Shown: positions 52,142-60,484 of the stretch, piece by piece
How positions within the stretch are numbered: the stretch's first letter is position 1
Layout: the number at the start of each line of letters is the position of its first letter
NCBI GenBank assembly: GCA_049514575.1
Contig: JBEKUX010000009.1
Span: 1 to 64,000 of the forward strand
Source of the DNA: BOG-1184 sp049514575
GTDB lineage: Bacteria; Fibrobacterota; Chitinivibrionia; Chitinivibrionales; Chitinispirillaceae
Direction of reading: 5' to 3'
Length of the DNA: 64,000 nt
The notes under the pieces: model-generated
What the model saw: the letters and a program-made list of their open reading frames with translations, nothing else
The model's database searches: none
What the model was told of the DNA's origin: nothing
Program-made: the position numbers and the translations under genes

Positions 52142-53809
52142 ATGTTTCGAAACCGTGTCATCACTGATCGCAATGTTTTTTTCCAGTTATTGGATCGCTC
52201 CATCTGGTTTTCTGCATTCGCGGCAACCATTCTGATTTTCATCGGCTGCAATCGCTGTTCTTCCCCGGACAAAACAGGAGTTCCGGCAACAATCAATGTT
52301 TCCGATACCATTGCCATCGGCTTTTACAACGTCGAAAACCTGTTCGACCTCAACTACGACGGGGACGAATATCCCGAATACCGGCCCGGTGCGCTCGGCT
52401 GGAACAAGCAGACCTGGGAAAAAAAGGTTTACAACATCGCCTCCGCGATTGCCGCCATGAACGTTGCCGTGATCGGCCTTTGCGAAGTGGAAAACCGGAA
52501 CGCTCTCGAAGGCTTGCGGAAGGAGCTGGGGAACCTCGGCGCCGAGTATCCGTATTCCGCGATTGCCGATATTCCAAGCCATACCGTGACCTGCCCGGCG
52601 CTTCTTTCGAAGCTGCCGGTTACCCGTTGGCAGGGTTTCGGTCCGGCAGTCGACGCACCGATACGGCGCAATATTCTCGAAGCAGACGTTGACTGCGGCA
52701 GAACGTCGCTTAAAATATTTGTCAACCACTGGCCGTCCAAGGCGCATCCAGAATCCCAGCGGATCGTGATGGCGCAGGTGCTTGCGAAGCGTATCGCGCA
52801 GCTTCCCGCACAAACAGGTTACATCATCATGGGGGACCTCAATGCCGATTACGATGAGTGGTGCAAATTCCACACCGAAGGACTCGATGATACCAAAGGG
52901 GTGACCGGGCTCAACCACCTTCTGAAAACCGTTCACGGCGGCCCTGGAAATTTTTTGTCGTACGTTAATAAACAGGAAATGGCCGCCGCCGACAGTTCGT
53001 GGCTTTACGATCTCTGGCTCGAACTTCCGGAAAGCAGGCGCTGCAGCCGCATGTATCAAGGCCACTTTGAAACGCCCGACCATATCCTTTTGCCCCCTGC
53101 GCTTTTCCGCGCAAGCGGCATTTCGTATTGCGACAAATCCTTTGAAGCATTCACCTGGAACGGTGCGCTTCTCCGCAACAACGAACCGTTCAGCTGGCAG
53201 ATGAGCGGGTTCGGCAAGCGGCGGTTTCATACCGGGGAGGGCTATTCGGACCATCTTCCGGTCCGCGCCTGCTTTGCCGGAAAACCATTTGCCTTTGCCG
53301 CACAAAGCAGTCATGATTCTTCTGTTAAAAACAAACCGTCATGCGGGACATCCGCAGAGGGCGGATTCGAGCGATCAATGGAAGGATGGCTGGCCTGCGG
53401 TCAGGGAATCGATGTCTCACGCGACAGCAGCATGCCGGCTGCCGGCCGCTACTGTCTCCGCATACAGGGAAATCTTCCGCCGGATAAAAACTGCTGCATC
53501 GCCAGGACAATCCTGCGCAGGGATGCGCTCAACCGTTCGCGATGGGCGCAAATCATGTTCGACTTCCGCGGCTCGGGGAAACTGTTGCTGCGCGTGCGGT
53601 CCGGAAAAGGGCGCTGGCGCTATTACGTCGGCCCTGCCTTTGCCTCTTCAGGTTCGGCACGCTATCTGCCGGTCAGTGTTCCATCGTGGAAGCACTTTGC
53701 CCTGTCGTTTACTTACGACAACCTCGCCTCCCAGGACCTTTCGATAGAAATCCATTCGGCGAAAGGCCTGCCCTTCCGTTTCTACGTGGACAATGTCGCG
53801 GTGAAATAG
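52142..53809 (+). CDS. EEP-family phosphodiesterase with C-terminal jelly-roll domain
   Basis: 555 residues from the ATG at 52142 (a TTG at 52109 is also possible). A hydrophobic start ending in LIFIGC may be a lipoprotein signal. Endonuclease/exonuclease/phosphatase motifs: NVENLFDLN with the catalytic Asn, GLCEVEN with the Glu, NHWPSK, MGDLNADYDEW and YSDHLPV. The family cuts phosphodiesters in nucleic acids or phospholipids. From about 400 on a carbohydrate-binding-like beta domain ends with RFYVDNVAVK. Likely exported nuclease-type enzyme. Convergent with galT. Confidence 0.85.
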   Translation: MFRNRVITDRNVFFQLLDRSIWFSAFAATILIFIGCNRCSSPDKTGVPATINVSDTIAIGFYNVENLFDLNYDGDEYPEYRPGALGWNKQTWEKKVYNIASAIAAMNVAVIGLCEVENRNALEGLRKELGNLGAEYPYSAIADIPSHTVTCPALLSKLPVTRWQGFGPAVDAPIRRNILEADVDCGRTSLKIFVNHWPSKAHPESQRIVMAQVLAKRIAQLPAQTGYIIMGDLNADYDEWCKFHTEGLDDTKGVTGLNHLLKTVHGGPGNFLSYVNKQEMAAADSSWLYDLWLELPESRRCSRMYQGHFETPDHILLPPALFRASGISYCDKSFEAFTWNGALLRNNEPFSWQMSGFGKRRFHTGEGYSDHLPVRACFAGKPFAFAAQSSHDSSVKNKPSCGTSAEGGFERSMEGWLACGQGIDVSRDSSMPAAGRYCLRIQGNLPPDKNCCIARTILRRDALNRSRWAQIMFDFRGSGKLLLRVRSGKGRWRYYVGPAFASSGSARYLPVSVPSWKHFALSFTYDNLASQDLSIEIHSAKGLPFRFYVDNVAVK

Positions 53810-53811
53810 TA

Positions 53812-54861
53812 TCACCGGCCGGCGGTTTCAAGATAATGGCTATCGCTTAGTTCCGATAGTTTCTTTGCAGCCAGCTCCGGCGTAATATCGCGCTGCGGCA
53901 TGGAGAGCAGTTCGTAGCCGACCATGAACTTCTGCACCGCGGCCGAACGCAGGAGCGGCGGGAAAAAATGGAAATGGAAGTGCCATTCCGGGTGTTTGCC
54001 GCCGTCGGTCGGTTTCTGGTGGATGCCCATGGAGTAGGGAAAACTCGTGAGGAACAGATTGTCGTAACGGGTCGTGATCCGCTTGAGCGCGCCGGCAAGG
54101 TCGCGCCGCAGTTTACCGCTCATTTCCTTAATACTTGTCAGGTGGCTCTTGGGCAGCAGCATGGTCTCAAACGGCCATACCGCCCAGAAGGGAACGAGTG
54201 CGATGAACGAGTCGTTCTCGTACACGATACGCTCTTTTTTCTTGACCTCAAGTTCCAGATAATCGCACAGCAGGCAATGCTGCTTTTTCGCCTTGAAGTA
54301 ACGTTCCTGGCTGGTCCCCTCCCGTAATGGAATGACCGGTACCTGTTCGTCGGCCCAGATCTGGCCGTGCGGGTGCGGGTTCGAACACCCCATCTGCGCG
54401 CCTTTATTCTCGAAAACCTGGACATGGTTGATCTCTTTTAAACTGCCGAGTTCAACATATTGTTCTACCCATGTGTCAACAACACCGTTAAGGGCCTCAA
54501 CGCTCATGCGCGGCATGGTGAGATCGTGACGGGGCGAATAGCAGAGCACACGGCATTCACCTTTTTCGTTTTTCGCGACAATCAGGCCGTTTTCGTTAAG
54601 CTGCTCACCGGGCGCTTCGAGGTAGAGCGCAGAAAAATCGTTTTTAAATACAAAAGTGCCGGTATACCGGGGATTGACGACCCCTTCCGCCCGCTTGTTG
54701 CCGGGGCACAGGTAACAGTCCGGGTTATGCGGAATGCCGGGCTGCAGAAGTGTTTCATCGGTTTTCCCCTGCCAGGGCCTCCTGGTGCGGTGCGGTGAAA
54801 CAAGTATCCACTCGTCGAGAAGAGGATTGTAACGGCGGTGAGGGTGTTCGGCAAGGTTCAT
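53812..54861 (-). CDS. galT: galactose-1-phosphate uridylyltransferase
   Basis: 349 residues, standard length. The catalytic His lies in NPHPHGQIWA (HPH motif), with CSNPHPHG preceded by ENKGAQMG. The N-terminal RYNPLLDEWILVSPHR and the CYLCPGNKR metal site are also present. It makes UDP-galactose from Gal-1-P in the Leloir pathway. It converges on the EEP gene, two bases between the stops, and diverges from the ATP synthase operon. Confidence 0.95.
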   Translation of the reverse strand: MNLAEHPHRRYNPLLDEWILVSPHRTRRPWQGKTDETLLQPGIPHNPDCYLCPGNKRAEGVVNPRYTGTFVFKNDFSALYLEAPGEQLNENGLIVAKNEKGECRVLCYSPRHDLTMPRMSVEALNGVVDTWVEQYVELGSLKEINHVQVFENKGAQMGCSNPHPHGQIWADEQVPVIPLREGTSQERYFKAKKQHCLLCDYLELEVKKKERIVYENDSFIALVPFWAVWPFETMLLPKSHLTSIKEMSGKLRRDLAGALKRITTRYDNLFLTSFPYSMGIHQKPTDGGKHPEWHFHFHFFPPLLRSAAVQKFMVGYELLSMPQRDITPELAAKKLSELSDSHYLETAGR

Positions 54862-54969
54862 TAATTATGCAACTCCTTTTTGAAAAACCACCTAGTGATA
54901 AAATACACAAAAAGCCGACAGCATTAAAAACCATTTCAACGTTGCTCGCCTTATTTTTCAATAAAAACA

Positions 54970-54998
54970 TTGCAGGAATACGGTTCGAAAATTATAAT
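54970..54998 (+). promoter_or_regulatory. promoter of the ATP synthase operon
   Basis: TTGCAG (54970-54975), a 17-base spacer and TATAAT (54993-54998), close to the sigma70 consensus. Transcription would start near 55006, about 73 bases before atpZ. The 54862-55078 gap holds no other feature. Confidence 0.75.
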
Positions 54999-55078
54999 CA
55001 CTCTCCTTCCTGGCGCGGCATAAGGAAGGCCGCGTGCCCGGAAATTAATTTTAATTAACCCTCAACAGGACAGCGGGC

Positions 55079-55333
55079 ATGGGTGACAAAAAATTGCCTG
55101 AGCTACAAAAGGGCTCACACCTGAGCCGGGACCTGCTGTGGCTTTCGACGCTCGGCATCAATCTGGTACTTGCCAGCGCTGCAGGTGTTGTCATAGGGTA
55201 TTATCTTGATAAGTGGCTGAAGACACCGCCGGTCCTGACGATTGTTTTTTTCTGTATCGGCACCTTTGCAGGGTTCAGACAGATTTACAAAGACGTGCGG
55301 AAACTGGGAAGCGACAATGAACGGAAAGAATAA
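55079..55333 (+). CDS. atpZ: AtpZ/AtpI-like ATP synthase assembly protein
   Basis: 84 residues with two membrane helices (LGINLVLASAAGVVIGYYL and VLTIVFFCIGTFAGF) and a charged end, the AtpZ type. Such proteins open F-type operons and are proposed to aid ring assembly or magnesium/calcium transport. The next gene overlaps it by 17 bases. First gene of the atp operon. Confidence 0.85.
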   Translation: MGDKKLPELQKGSHLSRDLLWLSTLGINLVLASAAGVVIGYYLDKWLKTPPVLTIVFFCIGTFAGFRQIYKDVRKLGSDNERKE

Positions 55334-55688
55334 AATTCCTGCGCGATTATCGGCAGGTTTTGCAATCGTGATGCTGGCGGCCATAGTCCTGTTGCGGCGG
55401 CCGGGTGCCGCACACGTTGTTACCGGAATCGTGTGGGGGATGGTTGTTGCACTTCTAGGTCTGTTGATATACTATATAGTGATTCCGCGGCCAGGTGTAC
55501 AGGTTAAAAGTTTTATACGTGGCTATCTGCCGGGCGCGCTCCTGCGATATGTGATCATGATCTGTGCTTTTTGCGCCGTGGTGTTCTGGCTTAAAATCAA
55601 CGCGGTCGGCGTTCTGCTCGGCGCCTTTGCGGGAATGATGACCGCGACCTTCATTTCCCTTAACAAAATGCGACATCCGGAGGCGTGA
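55317..55688 (+). CDS. atpI: AtpI-like membrane protein
   Basis: 123 residues with four membrane helices, starting inside the atpZ 3' end (ATG at 55317, 17-base overlap). The pattern LSAGFAIVMLAAIVLLRRPG ... VWGMVVALLGLLIYY ... LRYVIMICAFCAVVFWL resembles the AtpI/UncI chaperone, which helps assemble the c-ring. Sequence identity to well-known AtpI is low, so the name rests partly on place in the operon. Confidence 0.65.
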   Translation: MNGKNKIPARLSAGFAIVMLAAIVLLRRPGAAHVVTGIVWGMVVALLGLLIYYIVIPRPGVQVKSFIRGYLPGALLRYVIMICAFCAVVFWLKINAVGVLLGAFAGMMTATFISLNKMRHPEA

Positions 55689-55693
55689 ACGAC

Positions 55694-56437
55694 ATGTCCA
55701 GCGGCACCATGGAATTCGAAAGCATAGGGTGGCATATCCCTCATGTTCCCACCACGCTCTTTTTTGCGTGGATCGTATGGGCGGTTCTTATCGTCATGTC
55801 CATCGTCGTTGCTAAACGCGCCAAACTCATCCCCGGGGGTCCGCAGGTCATTTTCGAGATGCTCATCGAATATATCTGCGGCCTTGCCGACGAGCTCATA
55901 GGCCCGGAAGCGCGGAAATTCTATCCGCTCTTCATCGGCCTTTTTTTCTTTATATTAATAAGCAATCTTATCGGGTTCATTCCCGGCCTTGTATCGCCGA
56001 CCTCTGACCCGAACCTGACGTTCGGACTGGCCATCATGGTCTTTTTATATTTCATATTCATCGGTTTCAAATATAACGGCATCGGCTACCTCAGGCAGTT
56101 CAAAGGCCCGAAACTGCCGTGGTTCATGTTTCCAATTTCAATTTTGATCTCCCTTACCGAAATCATTTCGTTCTTTACCCGGCCGTTTTCGCTTGGCCTT
56201 CGTCTTTTCTGCAATATTTTTTCCAAAGAGCTCTTTCTCGGGATACTCGCCTGGCTTATCATGCAATTTATTTTTACCCCGGTGTTTTTCAATAAGGCGC
56301 TTTCGATAGGAATGCTGGTTTTCATGCGGCCGGCGATTATTCTCCTTGGATTTATCATTGCGTTCATTCAGGCGCTGGTGTTTATGGTCCTTTCGATGTC
56401 GTACATCGCCGGCGCCGTCTCTATGGAAGAACATTAA
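55694..56437 (+). CDS. atpB: ATP synthase Fo subunit a
   Basis: 247 residues from the ATG at 55694 (GGAGG ten bases upstream); a GTG at 55685 is too close to that site. Five or six membrane helices. The proton-channel helix SLGLRLFCNIFSKELFLG keeps the essential Arg (the usual pattern is RLFGNMxxGE; here Cys and Ser/Lys replace Gly and Ala/Gly). The last helix AFIQALVFMVLSMSYIAGA has the expected Gln. Forms the proton path with the c-ring. Confidence 0.93.
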   Translation: MSSGTMEFESIGWHIPHVPTTLFFAWIVWAVLIVMSIVVAKRAKLIPGGPQVIFEMLIEYICGLADELIGPEARKFYPLFIGLFFFILISNLIGFIPGLVSPTSDPNLTFGLAIMVFLYFIFIGFKYNGIGYLRQFKGPKLPWFMFPISILISLTEIISFFTRPFSLGLRLFCNIFSKELFLGILAWLIMQFIFTPVFFNKALSIGMLVFMRPAIILLGFIIAFIQALVFMVLSMSYIAGAVSMEEH

Positions 56438-56463
56438 CAACCAACTTGTAACGGAGGAGTCTC

Positions 56464-56814
56464 ATGACTAAAAAAGTACTGGTTCAGCTCTTCGTGCTTC
56501 TGGGGGCTGCGGCGGTCTGCGCGGCGGAAACCGTGACACCGGGCGGCATGGCCGCGGCGACCTATTTCGGCAACACGCTTCTTGCGTCGGGTATCGGCGT
56601 GGGCATTGCGGCCGGCGGGTGCGGCATCGGCATGGGTCTGGTGATCGCGAGCGCCCTGCAGGGTATTGCGCGTCAGCCGGAACTGCAATCAAAGCTGCAG
56701 ATGAACATGCTGCTCGGGTTTGCGCTCATCGAAGCGCAGGTGCTGTACGCGCTTTTCCTGGCCATTATTTTTATTTTCGCGAACCCGTTTGCCGCAAAAG
56801 TGGTCGGCGGCTGA
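56464..56814 (+). CDS. atpE: ATP synthase Fo subunit c
   Basis: 116 residues, longer than the usual 70-80 because of an N-terminal hydrophobic extension (LVQLFVLLGAAAVCAAE) that looks like a signal peptide. Two hairpin helices with a polar ARQPE loop (69-73). The ion-binding Glu is E90 in GFALIEAQVLYAL. M57 and A91 stand where sodium-type rings have Gln and Ser, so proton transport is likely. Ribosome site GGAGGAG is strong. Confidence 0.93.
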   Translation: MTKKVLVQLFVLLGAAAVCAAETVTPGGMAAATYFGNTLLASGIGVGIAAGGCGIGMGLVIASALQGIARQPELQSKLQMNMLLGFALIEAQVLYALFLAIIFIFANPFAAKVVGG

Positions 56815-56865
56815 AGATCTTTTCGACAGCCGGCGCTGTCGTTTTCCAATGCCGAGAGGAGTACA

Positions 56866-57363
56866 ATGCCTGAAATCAATTGGCAAATAATGCTGTCACA
56901 GGTCATGACCTTCCTGATCGCGCTTGCCGTGGTGTGGAAGTTCGGCTGGAAGCCGCTCACGCAGTTCATCCGCGACCGCCAGGAAAAGGTGAAGAAGACG
57001 CTTGACGATGCGGAAAATTCCCGGCAGTCGATCGCGAGGCTGGAAGCCGAGTACCGGGCGAAGCTCGAACAGATCGAGCGGAAATCGGCCGAGCTCATTG
57101 CGGCCGCGCGGCAGGATGCCGGCCGGGCGAAAGATGAAATCATGCGCGCGGCCCAGACTGAAGCCATGGAACTGCGGAAAAAGGCGCACGAACAGCTCGA
57201 AGCTGACCGCCGCCAGCTCATGGCGGAAATGCGCTCCGAGATTGTCGGGCTTTCCATGGCGATCGCCGAAAAGGCGCTGCACGAACCGCTCCCGGAATCG
57301 ATACAAGACCGGAAATTCAAGGATATCCTTCAGGGGTTGAAAGGAACGCGGAAACCGTCATGA
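56866..57363 (+). CDS. atpF: ATP synthase Fo subunit b
   Basis: 165 residues: N-terminal membrane helix (IMLSQVMTFLIALAVVWKF), then a long charged coiled coil with heptad pattern (EAEYRAKLEQIERKSAELIA, QDAGRAKDEIMRAAQ). It joins Fo to F1. Its stop overlaps the start of atpH by four bases. Confidence 0.92.
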   Translation: MPEINWQIMLSQVMTFLIALAVVWKFGWKPLTQFIRDRQEKVKKTLDDAENSRQSIARLEAEYRAKLEQIERKSAELIAAARQDAGRAKDEIMRAAQTEAMELRKKAHEQLEADRRQLMAEMRSEIVGLSMAIAEKALHEPLPESIQDRKFKDILQGLKGTRKPS

Positions 57364-57896
57364 AGAGCGGAGGCCCCTTTGCCCGGGAATATGCCCGTGT
57401 GCTTGACGACCTGGCTCCAGCCGAGCGGAAAGCCGTACAGTCCTATTTCCGCCGGCTCGGGGACTCCCTGGGGCAGATAAAAAACTTTCTGGATCATCCG
57501 GTCATTCCTGATTCCGAAAAGCTGCGTTCCCTTGAAGCAATAGCGCCGCAGCGGTTCAGCCCTCTTATGGAGCGTATCCTGGGCGATATCATTAAACGGA
57601 AGAAGACCTTTCTTTTTGCCGCCATTGCCGATGAAATGGAACGTCGGTCGGACGAGGCGCAGAACATCCATTCCGTGGTGGTCACCAGTGGGGCGGAGCT
57701 CGCCGAACACCTGCGGACAACCCTCACCGAACAGCTGAAAAAGTACTGTGCGGGCGGGGTAAAGGTGCGGTTCGCGGTGGACAGCGCGCTTATCGCCGGC
57801 TTCTGCATAAAGATAGGCGATACGGTTATTGACAATTCAATAATGACGGACCTCGAACATATCCGTCGGGAACTTATGACGGTTGCTTCAACATAA
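57360..57896 (+). CDS. atpH: ATP synthase F1 subunit delta
   Basis: 178 residues with the OSCP/delta helical N-terminal domain and the C-terminal beta part (VKVRFAVDSALIAGFCIKIG then DTVIDNSIMTDLEHIRREL), the family's end motif. It ties the peripheral stalk to F1. Starts within atpF and is 45 bases upstream of atpA. Confidence 0.9.
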   Translation: MKSGGPFAREYARVLDDLAPAERKAVQSYFRRLGDSLGQIKNFLDHPVIPDSEKLRSLEAIAPQRFSPLMERILGDIIKRKKTFLFAAIADEMERRSDEAQNIHSVVVTSGAELAEHLRTTLTEQLKKYCAGGVKVRFAVDSALIAGFCIKIGDTVIDNSIMTDLEHIRRELMTVAST

Positions 57897-57941
57897 GCGA
57901 CCGTCAGACCATTTTTCAAACAGGTACAAAGGACGGCGAGC

Positions 57942-59453
57942 ATGGCAATTGATTCGTCACAGATCACCGGCATCTTGCGCGAAACGCTGAAAAGCTACGA
58001 GACAAAACTTGATTTGAGGGAAACCGGCTACGTCATGCAGATCGGCGACGGCATCGCGCGGGTATACGGTCTCGACCGGGCGGTGTACGGCGAGCTCGTA
58101 AGTTTTCCGCACGAGGTCTTCGGCATGGTGCTCAATCTTGAAAACGACAGCGTCGGCTGCATTCTTTTTGGCGACGCCGTCAAAATCAAAGAGGGCGACG
58201 AGGTGAGCAGGACGGGGCGCGTCATGGCCGTTCCCGTCGGTGAAGCGCTCCTGGGCAGGGTCGTCAACCCGCTCGGCGAACCGCTTGACGGCAAAGGCGA
58301 CATCAAGGCAAAAACCACGCGGCCGATCGAGGTGATCGCGCCCGGCGTCATGGAGCGCCAGCCGGTCAAGGAGCCGCTGCAGACCGGCATCAAGGCGATC
58401 GATTCCATGATTCCGATCGGCCGCGGCCAGCGCGAGCTCATCATCGGCGACCGCCAGATCGGCAAGACCGCGATCGTGGTCGACACCATCATCAACCAGA
58501 AAAACGAGGCCCGCAGGCCGATCTGTATTTATGTGGCGGTCGGACAGAAGCAGTCAACGGTCGCGCAGATCGTCGATATTTTCGCCCGGCACAACGCGCT
58601 CGAATACACGGTCGTGGTCTCGTGCACCGCAAGTGACGCAGCGTCGCTGCAGTACATCGCGCCCTATGCCGGCTGCGCTATCGGTGAAGAATTCATGTGG
58701 CAGGGAAAAGATGTCCTTGTCGTGTACGACGACCTCACCCGGCATGCACAGGCTTACCGCCAGCTTTCACTTCTGCTCCGCCGGCCGCCGGGCCGCGAGG
58801 CGTATCCGGGCGACGTGTTCTATCTCCACTCGCGTCTGCTCGAACGCGCGTGTAAATTATCGGAGAAAAACGGTTCGGGATCGCTTACCGCCCTGCCGAT
58901 CATTGAAACGCAGGCCGGCGATATTTCGGCGTATATTCCGACCAATGTCATCTCGATCACGGACGGCCAGATTTTCCTGGAGCGCGGGCTCTTTTTCACG
59001 GGCCAGCGGCCAGCCATCAACAGCGGCCTCTCGGTGTCGCGCGTCGGCGGCAACGCCCAGATCAAGGCCATGCGCCAGGTTGCGGGCCGCGTCCGCCTCG
59101 ACCTTGCCCAGTACCGCGAGCTTGCGGCATTCGCGCAGTTCGCGTCGGAACTCGACAGCCACTCCCAGACCCAGCTGGCACGGGGCGAACGCCTCATGGA
59201 ACTCCTGAAACAGGACCAGTATCAGCCGCTTTCCGTGGAGATCCAGATCGCGATCATTTTCGCTGGAGTCAATGGTTTTATCGACGACGTGGCGATACCA
59301 AACATCCGCCGGTGGGAAACCGATTATATCGCCTACCTTAGCGGGAAACAGTCTGGTCTGCTCGCCGATATAAAGAGCAAGAAACAGATTGACGACGGTA
59401 TCAAGGCGCGGCTGGAAGAAGCGATAAAGGAATTTAAGGGAAAGAAGGCTTAA
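57942..59453 (+). CDS. atpA: ATP synthase F1 subunit alpha
   Basis: 503 residues. Walker A is GDRQIGKTA (about 169-177); the family signature PGREAYPGDVFYLHSRLLER (plus ACKL) is intact and the arginine finger lies in the SVSRVGGNAQ block. It forms the non-catalytic nucleotide site of the F1 hexamer. A repeat-rich spacer of 125 bases separates it from atpG, unlike the tight spacing of the rest. Confidence 0.96.
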   Translation: MAIDSSQITGILRETLKSYETKLDLRETGYVMQIGDGIARVYGLDRAVYGELVSFPHEVFGMVLNLENDSVGCILFGDAVKIKEGDEVSRTGRVMAVPVGEALLGRVVNPLGEPLDGKGDIKAKTTRPIEVIAPGVMERQPVKEPLQTGIKAIDSMIPIGRGQRELIIGDRQIGKTAIVVDTIINQKNEARRPICIYVAVGQKQSTVAQIVDIFARHNALEYTVVVSCTASDAASLQYIAPYAGCAIGEEFMWQGKDVLVVYDDLTRHAQAYRQLSLLLRRPPGREAYPGDVFYLHSRLLERACKLSEKNGSGSLTALPIIETQAGDISAYIPTNVISITDGQIFLERGLFFTGQRPAINSGLSVSRVGGNAQIKAMRQVAGRVRLDLAQYRELAAFAQFASELDSHSQTQLARGERLMELLKQDQYQPLSVEIQIAIIFAGVNGFIDDVAIPNIRRWETDYIAYLSGKQSGLLADIKSKKQIDDGIKARLEEAIKEFKGKKA

Positions 59454-59462
59454 GAATTAGGA

Positions 59463-59561
59463 GGACCTCACTCCATCACCTCGCCTGCCGATAGCAGGCA
59501 CCCCTCTTCCCCTCTACCTGGGGAGAGGGGAGGAAGGGCCGGGGAAGAAGAGATGAGGTCC
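59463..59561. repeat. inverted-repeat element between atpA and atpG
   Basis: GGACCTCA (59463-59470) pairs with TGAGGTCC (59554-59561). Inside are two more hairpins, GCCTGC-CGATA-GCAGGC (59483-59499) and CCCCTCT with AGAGGGG (about 59509-59530). It looks like a short repeat that inserted within the operon. The gene that follows has no clear ribosome site, its ATG being 18 bases after the element. Confidence 0.6.
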
Positions 59562-59578
59562 GGAAGAAAGAATAATAC

Positions 59579-60484
59579 ATGCCCTCGTTAGCTGAATTGA
59601 GAAAAAAAATAAAAGGGATCTCGTCGACGCGGCAGATCACCAAGGCCATGAAGATGGTGGCGGGCGCGCGGTTCTCCCGGGCCGCGCGGCAGATGAACGA
59701 TGCCCGTTATTTTGAGGCGGAAATCGGAAAACTGCTGTCCGATTTTTTACTCATTGCCGGCCGACCACGCAGTAGATTCGCATCCCTCTGCAGCGCACCC
59801 GCGAGCGCGAATTCCGGCGCAGACGCACGCCGGGGAAAAGCCGGGATCATTGTTGTCGCAGCCGACAAGGGGCTGTGCGGCGATTTCAACAACAGCATTC
59901 TGCGCGAAGCTGACGGTTACTGCAAAAAAAACGGTGACCGTGTCGCCGTGCTCGTTGCTGTCGGCCGGAAGGCGGCGGAACATTATAAAAACTCATCGAT
60001 ATCGCGTAAAATAATCCACCAGCAGTTTTTTAACCGGTTCGACTTCAGCACCGCCGATGCAATAGGTCAAGAAGTCGTAAAACTTTCCTTTGAAGAAAAC
60101 CTGAGCGAATACACCGTGGTACACAGTCATTTCAAATCCATGATCAAACAGCAGCTGACCGTGACAAGGCTTCTGCCGTTTGACGCCACCGTCACGGCAG
60201 CGGCTCCCCGTGACAATCTGGTCCGGTGTACCATGACCGAACCGTCCGAAGAGGAGGCAATGCTGCAGGCGCTGCTGCCGATGTATATAAAAGCAAAACT
60301 GTACGGCATACTGCGCGACTCGTTTACCGCAGAACTTACGGCGCGCATGCGCGCCATGGACAACGCAACGCGCAACGCCGGGTCGCTCATCGATTCCATA
60401 ACGCTCGAAATGAACAAGGTCCGGCAGTCGGTAATAACCAGAGAAATAGCGGAAATCATTGCAACCAATGAGGTGGTAAAATAA
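59579..60484 (+). CDS. atpG: ATP synthase F1 subunit gamma
   Basis: 301 residues, usual length. The N-terminal coil is typical (LRKKIKGISSTRQITKAMKM, VAGARFSRAARQM), and the C-terminal coil with TARMRAMDNATRNAGSLIDS plus ITREIAEIIA is present. The middle domain (55-110) carries a Ser/Ala-rich insert (SLCSAPASANSGADARRGK). It is the rotor shaft of F1. Its TAA overlaps the ATG of atpD. Confidence 0.94.
   Translation: MPSLAELRKKIKGISSTRQITKAMKMVAGARFSRAARQMNDARYFEAEIGKLLSDFLLIAGRPRSRFASLCSAPASANSGADARRGKAGIIVVAADKGLCGDFNNSILREADGYCKKNGDRVAVLVAVGRKAAEHYKNSSISRKIIHQQFFNRFDFSTADAIGQEVVKLSFEENLSEYTVVHSHFKSMIKQQLTVTRLLPFDATVTAAAPRDNLVRCTMTEPSEEEAMLQALLPMYIKAKLYGILRDSFTAELTARMRAMDNATRNAGSLIDSITLEMNKVRQSVITREIAEIIATNEVVK

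Noticed and set aside
52187..53314. 375-residue minus-strand frame
   Set aside because: Antisense to the EEP-family gene, whose catalytic motifs are clear.
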